Below, piece after piece: positions 49,437-60,032 of a stretch of DNA of 64,000 bases. The stretch is taken from NCBI RefSeq assembly GCF_001645385.1, contig NZ_LVHI01000007.1, forward strand, positions 1-64,000. Direction: 5' to 3'. The position numbers were made by a program, and so were the translations under genes. The stretch comes from Rhodococcoides kyotonense. GTDB lineage: Bacteria > Actinomycetota > Actinomycetes > Mycobacteriales > Mycobacteriaceae. The notes under the pieces are model-generated. The model worked only from the letters and a program-made list of their open reading frames with translations. It made no database searches and was not told where the DNA came from. Position 1 is the first letter of the stretch. Each line of letters begins with the position of its first letter.

Positions 49437-50122
49437 GAACGCTCCTGCCCCACCAGCGCCTCGGCCAGCAGCAGATCGTGTGGAGTGGTGACCTTGAATG
49501 CCAGCGGGTCACCGACGATGGTGTGGACGGTTTCGCCGAGTCGCTCGACGAGACCGGCGTCGTCCGTCGCGGAATCGCCTGCCTCGGCGTACGCGCGGGC
49601 CAGAAGTTCGGCGTCGAAACCCTGCGGTGTCTGAATTGCGCGAAGCCCGCTTCGATCCGGCGTGCCGACGACGGCACCCATGATGTCGACCGTCTTGACG
49701 GTGTCGGCGACCGGAATCGCCGGTACGACGGCGGCTCGTCCGGCACGCACCTCTGCGACGACGCGCGAGACGAGCGACGACGGTGTCAACGCTCGGGCCG
49801 CGTCGTGCACGAGAACGATGTCGGCGTCACCGGCCGCGGCCAAGCCGCATCGGACGGAATCCGTTCGTTCGCCTGCACCGGCGACGACCGTGATCTCGTC
49901 GAAGGAGCCCAGTAAGTCACCGGTCCGCTCGACCAGTTTCTCGGGAACCATGACGACGATGCGATCGACGGAACCCGATTCGACGAGGCCTTCGACCGAG
50001 CGCTCGAGGAGGGTCTTGCCCCCGACGGTCACGAACGCTTTGGGCTCTCCCAGACCGAGCCGAAGACCTCGGCCCGCCGCCGGAACGAGTGCGACGACGG
50101 GACCTGTGTTGGAACGAGCCAC
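49433..50122 (-). CDS. ispD: 2-C-methyl-D-erythritol 4-phosphate cytidylyltransferase
   Basis: 229 residues; third step of the MEP pathway. The nucleotidyltransferase loop is [18 protein letters not shown], with [10 protein letters not shown] and the C-terminal [18 protein letters not shown] 50122 starts 15 bases after the carD stop, so carD-ispD-ispF form an operon as in Rv3583c-Rv3581c. Confidence 0.95.
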   Translation of the reverse strand: MARSNTGPVVALVPAAGRGLRLGLGEPKAFVTVGGKTLLERSVEGLVESGSVDRIVVMVPEKLVERTGDLLGSFDEITVVAGAGERTDSVRCGLAAAGDADIVLVHDAARALTPSSLVSRVVAEVRAGRAAVVPAIPVADTVKTVDIMGAVVGTPDRSGLRAIQTPQGFDAELLARAYAEAGDSATDDAGLVERLGETVHTIVGDPLAFKVTTPHDLLLAEALVGQERS

Positions 50123-50137
50123 CTAAGCAGCTGTCAC

Positions 50138-50941
<804 letters not shown>

Positions 50942-51619
50942 GTGACTGCGATCCAAGCTGCGACTGCGCACCGTAAGACCCGCCGACTGGTGGCGACGGC
51001 AGCCATTGCCGCCGGTGCCGCACTGACGCTGAGCGCCTGTGGCGCGGGCCAGATCTCCCAGACGGCGGATCAGGTCGCTGCCGTCAACGGCAACTCCGCC
51101 GACGTCGGAAACATCTCGGTGCGCAACGTACACGTCGTCTACCCGCAGTCCGAGGAGTACTCGATCGAGCCAGGCGGCAAGGTCGAGCTCGGCTTCATCG
51201 CCGTCAACAACAGCCCGAACAACTCCGACAAGCTGACCCGCATCGCGACGACGGCCGCGTCCTCGATCACCCTCGGCGAGGAGCCGGGCGGCACCGAGAT
51301 CGAACCGCTCACCGCGCTCGGTGCAGGCGCTCCGGCCGACACGCAGCTCGACGACCCGCTGATCCCGCTGCAGCAGATCGTCGTCGAGCTCAACGGCATC
51401 GGTGAGGACGTGCGTCCCGGACTGACCGTCCCCGTCACGTTCACGTTCGAGAACGCAGGCGACGTCGAGGTTCTCGTTCCCGTCGACGCAGGCCCCGTCC
51501 TTCCGCGCAACGTCTCCGACAAGTCGCCCGTCGAGGCGGAGGCACACGGCGAGGCCGAGAGCGCCGAGCAGAGCATCGTCGAGACCGAGGTCGAAGAAGG
51601 CGCTGACGGCAACAACTGA
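50942..51619 (+). CDS. lpqE: LpqE-like lipoprotein
   Basis: About 225 residues. A signal peptide ends in the lipobox LTLSACGAG. The mature part is an immunoglobulin-like copper-chaperone-type domain (about 60-190) with an acidic C-terminal tail. In M. tuberculosis lpqE sits at the same place between carD and radA; its role there is incompletely known. GTG 50942 has GGAGGA eight bases upstream. Confidence 0.85.
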   Translation: MTAIQAATAHRKTRRLVATAAIAAGAALTLSACGAGQISQTADQVAAVNGNSADVGNISVRNVHVVYPQSEEYSIEPGGKVELGFIAVNNSPNNSDKLTRIATTAASSITLGEEPGGTEIEPLTALGAGAPADTQLDDPLIPLQQIVVELNGIGEDVRPGLTVPVTFTFENAGDVEVLVPVDAGPVLPRNVSDKSPVEAEAHGEAESAEQSIVETEVEEGADGNN

Positions 51620-51642
51620 CAGTTCCTGTCGGTAGCCGCGTC

Positions 51643-51648
51643 TAACGT
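51643..51648 (+). promoter_or_regulatory. -10 hexamer for leaderless radA mRNA
   Basis: TAACGT eight bases before GTG 51657 and no Shine-Dalgarno. Confidence 0.45.
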
Positions 51649-51656
51649 TCTCGATC

Positions 51657-53066
51657 GTGGCCAAGCTCAAGACGAATTACCGCTGTTCGGCCTGCCAGCA
51701 CACGGTTGCCAAGTGGGTGGGTCGCTGCCCGGAGTGCGGTAGCTGGGGTTCGATGGACGAAGCCCCGATCCTCGCGCCCGTCGCCAGTCGGCCGGGTGCG
51801 TCGGGCCTCGGGGCGGGCAACACCCGGTCGGCGACGGCCGCGATGGTGCCCACCCTTCCCGCCACCGCACTCACGCAGGTCAGCAGTACCACCTCCCAGG
51901 CCAACTCCACTGGCATAGACGAGTTCGACCGCGTGCTCGGCGGCGGCCTCGTTCCCGGCTCCGTCGTGCTCCTCGCGGGCGAGCCGGGCGTCGGCAAATC
52001 CACCCTTCTGCTCGAGGTCGTGCACCGGTGGGCTCGCACCGGCGAGGACCGTCGCGCGCTGTACGTCACGGGTGAGGAGTCCGCAGGCCAGGTGCGCCTT
52101 CGCGCCGATCGCACCGGCGCCGTCCACCAGCGAGTCTTCCTCGCCGCCGAGTCCGACCTGGCGACGGTCTTCGGCCACGTCGAGCAGGTCAAGCCGAGCC
52201 TGCTGATCGTCGACTCCGTGCAGACCATGCTGGCAGCCGACGTGGACGGTGTCATCGGTGGTGTCACACAGGTCAAGGCCATCACCAGCGCGCTCACCTC
52301 GCTCGCCAAGACGACAGGCGTCGCCGTCCTGCTCATCGGACACGTCACCAAGGACGGTGCGGTCGCCGGTCCGCGGGCGCTCGAACATCTCGTCGACGTC
52401 GTCCTGCACTTCGAAGGCGACAAGCATTCGACGCTACGGATGATTCGCGGCATCAAGAACCGCTTCGGCGCCTCGGACGAGGTCGGCTGTTTCGAATTGC
52501 GCGACACCGGGATTCACGGCATATCCGATCCGTCCGGGCTGTTTCTCCACCACCGCACCGAAGCCGTTCCCGGCACCGCTGTCACGGTCACGATGGACGG
52601 CAAGCGTCCCCTGCTCGCCGAACTGCAGGCACTCGTCGTCGACACTCAGATGCCGTCGCCGCGCCGCGCCGTCAGCGGCCTCGAATCCGCCCGCGTGGCC
52701 ATGATCCTCGCCGTCCTCGAACGTCGTTGCGGCATCAAGATGTCCAAGAGCGAGGTGTACGCCGCGACCGTCGGCGGCATGAAGACCACCGAGCCGGCAG
52801 CCGATCTCGCGCTCGCGGCAGCACTCGCGTCGGCCGTCACCGACAGGCCGCTGCCGTCGGGCGTCGTCATCCTGGGCGAGGTCGGACTCGCGGGAGAGGT
52901 CCGTCGCGTGTCGGGGCTGGGGCGTCGGCTCGCCGAAGCGTCGCGGCTCGGTTTTACCCGAGCCATCACGCCCGAACACGACGACACGGTGCCCGCCGGA
53001 ATGAAGGTCCACGCCGTCACCAATCTCGGTGAAGCATTGAACTCGGTAACAATGCGGGCCGTATGA
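51657..53066 (+). CDS. radA: DNA repair protein RadA
   Basis: 469 residues: zinc finger [23 protein letters not shown], Walker [12 protein letters not shown], the RadA-specific KNRFG motif and a C-terminal Lon-like domain ([17 protein letters not shown]). It promotes branch migration in recombination. It starts with GTG 51657. Confidence 0.95.
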   Translation: MAKLKTNYRCSACQHTVAKWVGRCPECGSWGSMDEAPILAPVASRPGASGLGAGNTRSATAAMVPTLPATALTQVSSTTSQANSTGIDEFDRVLGGGLVPGSVVLLAGEPGVGKSTLLLEVVHRWARTGEDRRALYVTGEESAGQVRLRADRTGAVHQRVFLAAESDLATVFGHVEQVKPSLLIVDSVQTMLAADVDGVIGGVTQVKAITSALTSLAKTTGVAVLLIGHVTKDGAVAGPRALEHLVDVVLHFEGDKHSTLRMIRGIKNRFGASDEVGCFELRDTGIHGISDPSGLFLHHRTEAVPGTAVTVTMDGKRPLLAELQALVVDTQMPSPRRAVSGLESARVAMILAVLERRCGIKMSKSEVYAATVGGMKTTEPAADLALAAALASAVTDRPLPSGVVILGEVGLAGEVRRVSGLGRRLAEASRLGFTRAITPEHDDTVPAGMKVHAVTNLGEALNSVTMRAV

Positions 53067-53121
53067 CCCCGGCGGCGTACCCTCTACCTGCGAGACTGTG
53101 ACACAACACGAGGGGATGAAC

Positions 53122-54219
53122 ATGGACGTATCCGCGCGCGACACCACGTCATCTCCGGCACTCCGGGACACCATTGCACGTCTCGCGCCCGGCACGGCCC
53201 TGCGCGACGGCCTGGAGCGCATCCTGCGCGGCCGCACGGGCGGTCTCATCGTGCTGGGCTACGACGACGAGGTCGAGGCCATCTGCGACGGCGGATTCGA
53301 GCTGGATGTCGAGTTCTCACCGACGCGGCTGCGCGAGCTGTCGAAGATGGACGGCGCGGTCGTCCTGTCCACCGACGGCCGACGGATCGTCCGGTCCAAT
53401 GTGCAACTTGTTCCCGATCACAAGATCGCGACGGTCGAATCCGGCACCCGGCATCGGGCCGCCGAGCGGACCGCGATGCAGACCGGCTATCCGGTCGTCT
53501 CGGTCAGCCAGTCGATGAGCATCGTCAGCGTCTACGTCGCCGGCATACGCCACGTGGTCGAGGGTTCGGCCACGATCCTCTCCCGGGCCAATCAGGCCGT
53601 CGCGACGCTCGAACGGTACAAGGCGCGCCTCGACGAGAACACGCGTCAGCTGTCCGTCGTCGAGATCGAGGACTTCGTGACGCTACGTGACGCTCTGACC
53701 GTCGCGCAGAGGCTGGAGATGGTGCGGCGCGTGTCCGTGGAGATCGAGCAGAACGTCCTCGAACTCGGTACGGACGGTAGGCAATTGGCCCTACAACTCG
53801 AAGAACTCCTCGGCGACAACGATGCCGATCGACAGCTGATCGTTCGCGACTATCTCGCCGGTGCGGAACCGTCCGACACGGTCGCCGTCGAGAAGGCACT
53901 CGCTGCCCTCGACAAACTGACGGACGTGGACCTACTGGATCTGACGACGCTCGCGCGGGCGTTCGGCTACCCGGGCACGATCGAGGCACTCGATACCCCG
54001 ATGAACCCGCGCGGCTACCGGGTGTTGACGCGTGTGCCCCGGCTGCAGTTCGGCCAGATCCACCGGCTCGTCGGCTCGTTCGGAACGCTGCAGGGTCTGC
54101 TCGCCGCGACCGCAGCCGACCTGCAATCGGTCGACGGCATCGGCGGACTGTGGGCCCGTCATATACGAGAAGGCCTCTCGCGTCTCGCGGAGGCCTCCAT
54201 CGCCGGACCGTACGACTAG
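53122..54219 (+). CDS. disA: diadenylate cyclase DisA
   Basis: DisA makes c-di-AMP and scans DNA. About 365 residues: the DAC domain carries MDGAVVLS (DGA) and [10 protein letters not shown] (RHR), a helical linker follows, and the C-terminal helix-hairpin-helix has [22 protein letters not shown] 53122 lies six bases after GAGGGG; ATG 53116 would touch the Shine-Dalgarno, and GTG 53098 lacks one. Follows radA as in Rv3585-Rv3586. Confidence 0.95.
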   Translation: MDVSARDTTSSPALRDTIARLAPGTALRDGLERILRGRTGGLIVLGYDDEVEAICDGGFELDVEFSPTRLRELSKMDGAVVLSTDGRRIVRSNVQLVPDHKIATVESGTRHRAAERTAMQTGYPVVSVSQSMSIVSVYVAGIRHVVEGSATILSRANQAVATLERYKARLDENTRQLSVVEIEDFVTLRDALTVAQRLEMVRRVSVEIEQNVLELGTDGRQLALQLEELLGDNDADRQLIVRDYLAGAEPSDTVAVEKALAALDKLTDVDLLDLTTLARAFGYPGTIEALDTPMNPRGYRVLTRVPRLQFGQIHRLVGSFGTLQGLLAATAADLQSVDGIGGLWARHIREGLSRLAEASIAGPYD

Positions 54220-54226
54220 CGAACTC

Positions 54227-54973
54227 TCAGGTCATGTTGAACGGCTCGGGCGAGCTGCGCAGCTCGCCGAGCTGAGCGATCACCTTGTACGAGCCGACGC
54301 CCACCGGGATGCGCTCCTCGCCGCATCCGGGCACCGAGTTCGTGCCCGACCACTTGACCGTGAAGCCTGCCTGCTCGCCCGGCTTGAACGTCCGCAGGTC
54401 GGACTGTGCGTCGGGGAAGCAGTCGGTGTTGGACCAGATGCGCTGATCGTCGAGCGTGTAGACGAGGGCCTGCTGGAGGCCTGCGCCGACGTCGCGCTGG
54501 CATTCCGTCGAGCTGATGTTCGTGATGACGACCGTGAACCCGGGCTCTTCTCCGACGCGGTACGACGGCTTGTCGGGCGTCGCCTTGATGGCCAGGCTCT
54601 GATCCGAGCACTGGTTCGCGGGAGCAGGCGCGCCTGCAGGAGCGGCCGCGGACGAGCTGGTGCTTCCGTTGCCGGCCGCTGTATTGCCGGAACCGTTCCC
54701 CGAACCACTGTCCGAGGAGCCGCTGCCCGAACCGCCGGACCCGCCGCCCGACGAGGCCGGTTGAGACGGCGTCGCCGATGCACTCGGCGTCGTGGGCGCC
54801 GGTGTCGTCGCGACGACACCGGCGGGCTCGGCTTGCGGAGGCTCGTCGTTACCACCGCCGAGAGACGAGATGAACCACACGATCAAACCGAGCACCACGA
54901 CGGCTGCGCCGATGGCGAGAGCTCGGCGACGCCAATAGATTTCGGGAGGCAAAGGCCCGGTCGGTTGCAACAC
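54227..54973 (-). CDS. membrane-anchored extracellular protein, Rv3587c-like
   Basis: 248 residues. A single membrane helix (about 18-38, ALAIGAAVVVLGLIVWFI) is followed by a Ser/Gly/Pro/Ala-rich linker (about 45-118) and a C-terminal domain of about 130 residues with paired cysteines (NQCSD, TECQR, TDCFPD, PGCGEE), so it is probably exposed outside the cell with disulfides. The function is not known. Position between disA and canB matches Rv3587c. Confidence 0.82.
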   Translation of the reverse strand: MLQPTGPLPPEIYWRRRALAIGAAVVVLGLIVWFISSLGGGNDEPPQAEPAGVVATTPAPTTPSASATPSQPASSGGGSGGSGSGSSDSGSGNGSGNTAAGNGSTSSSAAAPAGAPAPANQCSDQSLAIKATPDKPSYRVGEEPGFTVVITNISSTECQRDVGAGLQQALVYTLDDQRIWSNTDCFPDAQSDLRTFKPGEQAGFTVKWSGTNSVPGCGEERIPVGVGSYKVIAQLGELRSSPEPFNMT

Positions 54974-55049
54974 AGAACAACCGTAAACGCCAGCAGCTAC
55001 CTATCCCTGAAGCACACGCGGCGTGTCGCGAAGCCGATACGCCTGAACG

Positions 55050-55673
55050 CTAGGGCTGCTCGCCGATGTCGCCGATGACCGCGCGCAACTGCGCCTTGCC
55101 CTCCGACAACTGGTAGGTGAGACCGACGATCGCGACCTGCCCCGACTCGACCTTCTCCGCGATGATGCGAGAGCGCTCCATCAGCAGTTTGCCGGTCTCC
55201 TCGACGTGGCGACGCTCGAACTCGTCGGCAGCATTCTGACCGTCTCGACGAGCCGACAGCACCGACGGCGTGACCCGCTCGACGACGTCGCGGATGTAGC
55301 CTCCCGGTGTGTCTCCGGACTCGAGCGCGTCGACCGTCGCCCGTACCGCACCGCAGCTGTCGTGGCCGAGCACGACGATCAGCGGGACGCCGAGGACCGC
55401 GACGCCGTATTCGATGGAACCGAGGACGGCGGAGTCGATGACATGACCTGCCGTACGTACGACGAACATGTCGCCGAGGCCCTGGTCGAAGATGATCTCC
55501 GCGGCGACGCGGGAGTCGGCGCAGCCGAACAGCACGGCACCCGGGTGCTGACCTTCCGTCAGACGGGTCCGATCGTCGATTCCCTGACTGGGGTGCAACG
55601 ACTCGCCGTCGACGAAGCGCTGGTTACCCTCCTTGAGAGACTTCCATGCTGAAACTGGATTGGTAGCAGGCAT
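55050..55673 (-). CDS. canB: beta-carbonic anhydrase
   Basis: About 207 residues. Zinc ligands are C51 (in CADSR, with D53 and R55), H104 and C107 (GHDSCGA). It interconverts CO2 and bicarbonate. ATG 55673 begins MPATNPVSAWKSLKEGN; an ATG nine bases upstream is possible. Position matches Rv3588c. Confidence 0.93.
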   Translation of the reverse strand: MPATNPVSAWKSLKEGNQRFVDGESLHPSQGIDDRTRLTEGQHPGAVLFGCADSRVAAEIIFDQGLGDMFVVRTAGHVIDSAVLGSIEYGVAVLGVPLIVVLGHDSCGAVRATVDALESGDTPGGYIRDVVERVTPSVLSARRDGQNAADEFERRHVEETGKLLMERSRIIAEKVESGQVAIVGLTYQLSEGKAQLRAVIGDIGEQP

Positions 55674-55742
55674 GGACCCCATTGTGCCCCGGCCCACCGT
55701 TACCGGCGAGTCGGGTCCGCTGCAGAAAGGTGCGCAGAGCAG

Positions 55743-56618
55743 GTGCCGATCGATACGGACGCATTGCTCGGATGGTTCGACACCGAGGAACGCGATCTTC
55801 CCTGGCGCCGCCCCGGCGTCACGGCCTGGCAGATCCTGATGAGCGAGATCATGCTGCAGCAGACGCCGGTGTCCCGCGTCGCGCCGATCTGGGCGGAGTG
55901 GGTGGAGCGGTGGCCGGTGCCGTCGAAGATGGCCGCGTCGAGCCAGGCCGAGGTGCTGCGCGCATGGGGCAAGCTCGGGTACCCGCGTCGCGCACTGCGA
56001 TTGCACGAGTGCGCGGGCGTACTCGCCGCGGAGCACGGTGACGTCGTTCCCGACGACGTCGACACACTCCTGAGCCTCCCCGGAATCGGCGCCTACACCG
56101 CGCGCGCCGTGGCCTGTTTCGCCTACGGACAGCGAGTTCCCGTCGTGGACACCAATGTTCGACGCGTCGTCGCGCGGGCGGCTCATGGCGCCGCCGAGCC
56201 GGGCAATCCCTCGACCACGCGCGATCTGGCCGACGTCGAGGCCATACTGCCGATCGAACGAACGAGGGCTGCACGCTGTTCGGCCGCGTTGATGGAACTC
56301 GGAGCATTGATCTGCACGGCGAAGAATCCGGCATGCCTGCTGTGCCCGCTGCCGAAGTGCTCGTGGATCGAAGCAGGTCGACCCGCCTACACCGGACCGC
56401 CGAAGAAAGTGCAGAAGTTCGCCGGCACCGACCGTCAGGTGCGCGGCAAGCTGATGGCGGTGCTCCGCGAGAGCGACGGCCCCGTCGAACGCGCCGAACT
56501 CGACGTCGTCTGGCTCAGCGATCCGGGCCAGCGGGACCGAGCACTGGACTCGCTGCTCGTCGACGGGTTGGTCGAACAGACCGAATCGGGCCTGTTCGCT
56601 CTCGCCGGCGAGGGGTAG
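55743..56618 (+). CDS. mutY: A/G-specific adenine glycosylase MutY
   Basis: 291 residues. It removes adenine mispaired with 8-oxoguanine. Catalytic glutamate E35 (SEIMLQQT), helix-hairpin-helix LPGIGAYTARAV and catalytic D136 (VVDTNVRRV) are present. The four cysteines of the [4Fe-4S] loop are C191, C198, C201 and C206, with four residues between the last two where I recall five as usual. The C-terminal NUDIX-like domain of some MutY proteins is reduced, and the protein ends at 291. GTG 55743; the TAG stop is followed by TGCG. Confidence 0.92.
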   Translation: MPIDTDALLGWFDTEERDLPWRRPGVTAWQILMSEIMLQQTPVSRVAPIWAEWVERWPVPSKMAASSQAEVLRAWGKLGYPRRALRLHECAGVLAAEHGDVVPDDVDTLLSLPGIGAYTARAVACFAYGQRVPVVDTNVRRVVARAAHGAAEPGNPSTTRDLADVEAILPIERTRAARCSAALMELGALICTAKNPACLLCPLPKCSWIEAGRPAYTGPPKKVQKFAGTDRQVRGKLMAVLRESDGPVERAELDVVWLSDPGQRDRALDSLLVDGLVEQTESGLFALAGEG

Positions 56619-56624
56619 TGCGCG

Positions 56625-57431
56625 TCAGCGCAGAAAGTCCACGAGCAGCGAGTTGACGACGTCCGGACGTTCCAGGTAGCCGAAATGCCCTGCGTCCGAG
56701 ACCTCTTCGTATCGCGCGCCCGGAATGGACTGCGCCACTTCACGGCTCAGATGCACGGGGATGAGACGGTCGTCGGCGAACCCGACGACCATCGTCTTCG
56801 CGGAGATTCTGCGGTACGCCGTCAGCCGCTCCGACCCGGCGCGCATCTCCAACCCGATCTGCGCCCGCTTGCCCGCGCTCGGCGCACCTCCCGAGTACTC
56901 GAGCACGGCGAGCCAGTCACCGATCGCGGTGTCGTCCCGCAACGTCGCGGGCGAGAAGTTGTTCATCGCGGTGATCGCAGCACGATAGCTGTCGGGCAAC
57001 GTGATTCCGGCGTCGTACAGATCTCGCTCACCGCGCGACAGCGCCTTCTGCATCGCCGACGCCCGGCCGTACGTTGCCATCATGACAGCGTGCGACACGA
57101 GGTCCGGGCGCGCGAGAGCGAGTTCCTGCGTGACGCGTGCGCCCATCGACGTCCCGACGACGCGTGCGCGCATTCCGCCGAGGTGCTCGATCAACGCGGC
57201 GGTGTCGGCCACGAGGTCGTCGAGTACGAACCCTTCACCGCATTCCGAGGACGGTGCGATTCCGCGGTTGTCGAACGTGACGACGGTGTACCCGGCTGCC
57301 GTCAGAGCGGGCACCTGATGCGTCTTCCACACCCGGCCAGGGCTTCCGGATCCCATGACCAGCACGACGAGGGGCCCACTGCCCGCGACGTCGTAGTTGA
57401 TTTCGATACCGTTCAGTCTCGCCGTCGACAT
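56625..57431 (-). CDS. alpha/beta hydrolase
   Basis: About 268 residues. Nucleophile elbow GTSMGARV (serine near 92), oxyanion region MGSGSPGRVW, acid near FADDRLIP and histidine in DAGHFGYLERPD. The family is large and substrate cannot be read. It follows the next hydrolase gene by five bases, so the two are co-transcribed; one of them corresponds in place to Rv3591c. ATG 57431. Confidence 0.85.
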   Translation of the reverse strand: MSTARLNGIEINYDVAGSGPLVVLVMGSGSPGRVWKTHQVPALTAAGYTVVTFDNRGIAPSSECGEGFVLDDLVADTAALIEHLGGMRARVVGTSMGARVTQELALARPDLVSHAVMMATYGRASAMQKALSRGERDLYDAGITLPDSYRAAITAMNNFSPATLRDDTAIGDWLAVLEYSGGAPSAGKRAQIGLEMRAGSERLTAYRRISAKTMVVGFADDRLIPVHLSREVAQSIPGARYEEVSDAGHFGYLERPDVVNSLLVDFLR

Positions 57432-57436
57432 TCGCG

Positions 57437-58177
57437 TCACTGTAGTCGGCGCAGGAACTCCTCCACCGCCTGCCGGTAGACCGTCGGTTGCTCGTCGTGG
57501 ACGAGGTGCGCCGCTCCCGCGACGCACACGTAGGTCGACATGGGGTTCCGGCGATGCATTTCCGTCATCTGACCCGCAGGTGTGATCCCGAACTCACCCT
57601 CGATCAGCAGACTGGGCGCACGGACGGCATCCCACTCGTCCCAGAAGTGCCGCGTGCCCCACTCCTGCGAGATCTTCTCGAACGTCGACACGTCACCGTG
57701 CAGATGGTAACCGTCGTCGCGACGCAGAAAGGAGTCCCGAAAGTATTGTCCCGCAACGTCTCCGAAGTACCGGTCGACGGCATCCGCGTCGGGAAACGGT
57801 TGCGGCCACCGACGGATCATCGCCGCCCACGCGTCGGCGGTTCGGCCGCGGAAGTCCGGCGCGATGTCCTCGACGACCACGCCCGACACGAGATCGGGGC
57901 GGGCGGCTGCGAGACACATTCCGTGCAGTGACCCCATCGAATGACCGATCAGCACCGTCGATCCGAGGTGCCGGACGTGCTCGATCAGATCCTCGACGAA
58001 CGCCTCCGTGGTGAGGTCCGACGGCGGCGGCCTGCGATGACCCGGTGCGTCGTAGGTGTAGACGTGCCCGAACTCTCGCAACCACGGAACCTGACGACGC
58101 CACGTGCCCGCACTGCCCATCAGTCCGTGCAGCAGCAGAAGCGGTCGCCCCGTCCCACCCTCGTCGTACAGCACCAT
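57437..58177 (-). CDS. alpha/beta hydrolase
   Basis: 246 residues with LLLLHGLMGSAGTWRRQ, nucleophile GHSMGSLHG (serine near 99), and histidine in GAAHLVHDEQP. Substrate unknown. ATG 58177 lies seven bases after TATTAC with no Shine-Dalgarno, so it looks leaderless. It is divergent from mhuD across 32 bases. Confidence 0.86.
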   Translation of the reverse strand: MVLYDEGGTGRPLLLLHGLMGSAGTWRRQVPWLREFGHVYTYDAPGHRRPPPSDLTTEAFVEDLIEHVRHLGSTVLIGHSMGSLHGMCLAAARPDLVSGVVVEDIAPDFRGRTADAWAAMIRRWPQPFPDADAVDRYFGDVAGQYFRDSFLRRDDGYHLHGDVSTFEKISQEWGTRHFWDEWDAVRAPSLLIEGEFGITPAGQMTEMHRRNPMSTYVCVAGAAHLVHDEQPTVYRQAVEEFLRRLQ

Positions 58178-58184
58178 TGGAACT

Positions 58185-58203
58185 GTAATAGGGCGAGTAG
58201 CCT
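58185..58203. promoter_or_regulatory. back-to-back -10 hexamers for hydrolase and mhuD
   Basis: GTAATA (TATTAC on the minus strand, 58185-58190) and TAGCCT (58198-58203) lie seven and six bases from the divergent starts 58177 and 58210. Both mRNAs should be leaderless, and their -35 regions lie within the opposite gene. Confidence 0.55.
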
Positions 58204-58209
58204 TCGAGC

Positions 58210-58518
58210 ATGGCAGTCGTGAAGATCAACGCAATCGAGGTCCCCGAGGGCGCAGGCGCCGAGCTGGAGAAGCGCTTCGCCGCCCGAGCCGGAGCCGTCG
58301 AGAATTCTCCGGGTTTCCTCGGATTCCAGCTCCTGCGCCCGGTCAAGGGCGAGAACCGCTACTTCGTCGTGACGCAGTGGGAGACCGAAGAGGCCTTCCA
58401 GGAGTGGGCGTCGGGACCGTCACGGGCGGCACATGCAGGCGAGCGGGCCAAACCGGTGTCCAGCGGTGCGTCACTGCTCGAGTTCGAGGTCGTGCTCGAC
58501 GTCGCCGCCAAGAGCTGA
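58210..58518 (+). CDS. mhuD: heme-degrading monooxygenase MhuD
   Basis: A ferredoxin-fold ABM-type protein (102 residues) nearly collinear with Rv3592. The heme-site residues N7 (KINAIEV), W66 (EWASGP) and H75 (AAHAGE) have the same numbers as in M. tuberculosis MhuD, which degrades heme to mycobilin and releases iron without CO. Position after the hydrolase gene also matches. Confidence 0.93.
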   Translation: MAVVKINAIEVPEGAGAELEKRFAARAGAVENSPGFLGFQLLRPVKGENRYFVVTQWETEEAFQEWASGPSRAAHAGERAKPVSSGASLLEFEVVLDVAAKS

Positions 58519-58523
58519 CGGCC

Positions 58524-60029
58524 TCACAGCGCAAGATCGTGTTCGGCACGTGAGGACGGCGTGCCGAACACCGAAAACCCGGACGTATCGGCGTTCTTCG
58601 CGGCGTACATCGCCGCGTCGGCTTTCCTGAGCAGGTCGTCGGCGTCGGCCTGGAACCCGTCGTCGACAGCGATGCCGATACTCGCCGAGACGGTGACGAC
58701 GTATCCCTCGATCTCGACCGGGTCAGCGAGTTCGGCGAGTATCCGCTTCGCTACTCCGACGGCATCCGACCCGCGATGCAACACGACGAACTCGTCGCCG
58801 CCGAATCTCGACACGGTGTCGTCGGGACCCACTGCGCCGGCCAGTGTTTCGGCCGCGATTCTCAAGATGTCGTCCCCGACAGCATGCCCCAACGTGTCGT
58901 TGATCGTCTTGAAGTTGTCCAGATCTATCACGAGAAGTGCTATCGGATAGGGGTTTCCGTTCTCGGCGATGTCACGGATCCGTTGCCCGACGAGCACACG
59001 GTTGGGCAACCCCGTCAGCGGATCGTGCAGCGTCCGGCGTCGCAGTTCACTCTCGAGGTCGTGCCGACGAACGGCCGCCGACACCACACCGGCGACGGTT
59101 TGCACGAATGCGAGTTCGCCGTCGTCGAAACCCCTGCGCTCGGCGCTGTACACCGCGAGGACACCCCACGGCTCCCCCATCCCGTCGATCACGACGGCAG
59201 CCCCGCTGCGCACGCCTCGGTCTCGCATGAATTCCGTCGGAAAGCGGAACTCCGCGTCGCGGTCGACGCACACGACGGGCTCGTCGGACACCAGCGCTGC
59301 CGCGGCATGAGACATGCGGGACAGAGGAATCGGACCGGGAGCACGGCCCGGGCCCGAATAGGCGACGGCCATCAGTTCCGTTCTGCTCGGAAACCCGGGT
59401 TCGAAGATGACGGCGCACTTCATACCCATCAACGACAGGGCCGCGTCGGTTGCGGTCTGCATGACGTGGGCTGGGCTGGCCGTCAACGCGATTCGACTCA
59501 GATTCGCGACCGCCCGCTGTTCCCTGGCGTGCGCGTCGGCCGCGACGGCGACCTCGACGAGGCGCCGTTCGTGATCGAAACGACCACGTAGGTCGCGGAA
59601 TGCCAAGGCCACCATCGCGACGGAAGCGTGCCGTCCCGTCACCACGTACGCGGACACCCACGTCGGTATCGCCTCTCCGGTGCGGAGGTGCGTGAGTTCG
59701 ACATCGCCCGTCCACACCCCACCCGCGAGCGCACGTGCCACCGGGCCCGTACGTGCGTACACCGAGCCGAACACCCCTTCGGCGGTCCGCACCGCCTCGG
59801 CCGTGTCCCGCGCACCGATCAACTCGATCGCCGCCGAATTCAGGTACGCGACATCACCGTCCGACCCCCGCAGACACATCGCGTCGGGGGATCGGTCGGC
59901 CGTGGCGGCGAACTCCGCCACCCACTCCTCGACAACCGGATCCACTGTCCTGCACTCCCACTGACCAGCACTCGAATCCCCCGATGCTTCGTGGTGCGCC
60001 CTCATCGTCCTACGCCCGTACGGCGTCAC
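58524..60029 (-). CDS. PAS-GAF-GGDEF diguanylate cyclase
   Basis: Up to 501 residues, with no membrane segment. A PAS-like domain (about 30-150, DGDVAYLNSAAIELIGA), a GAF domain (about 170-320, SRIALTASPAHVMQTATDA, WGVLAVYSAERRGFDD) and a GGDEF domain (about 335-490). The active-site motif RFGGDEFVV and LDNFKTINDTLGHAVGDDIL are intact, so c-di-GMP synthesis is expected. The start is uncertain: GTG 60029 is the furthest; ATG 60005 and GTG 59945 also fit. It lies just downstream of the GGDEF-EAL gene. Confidence 0.88.
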   Translation of the reverse strand: MTPYGRRTMRAHHEASGDSSAGQWECRTVDPVVEEWVAEFAATADRSPDAMCLRGSDGDVAYLNSAAIELIGARDTAEAVRTAEGVFGSVYARTGPVARALAGGVWTGDVELTHLRTGEAIPTWVSAYVVTGRHASVAMVALAFRDLRGRFDHERRLVEVAVAADAHAREQRAVANLSRIALTASPAHVMQTATDAALSLMGMKCAVIFEPGFPSRTELMAVAYSGPGRAPGPIPLSRMSHAAAALVSDEPVVCVDRDAEFRFPTEFMRDRGVRSGAAVVIDGMGEPWGVLAVYSAERRGFDDGELAFVQTVAGVVSAAVRRHDLESELRRRTLHDPLTGLPNRVLVGQRIRDIAENGNPYPIALLVIDLDNFKTINDTLGHAVGDDILRIAAETLAGAVGPDDTVSRFGGDEFVVLHRGSDAVGVAKRILAELADPVEIEGYVVTVSASIGIAVDDGFQADADDLLRKADAAMYAAKNADTSGFSVFGTPSSRAEHDLAL

Positions 60030-60032
60030 TCA

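Noticed and set aside
54630-54840. Ser/Gly-rich simple repeats in the membrane-anchored protein gene
   Set aside because: Low-complexity linker coding sequence, not a CRISPR or minisatellite.
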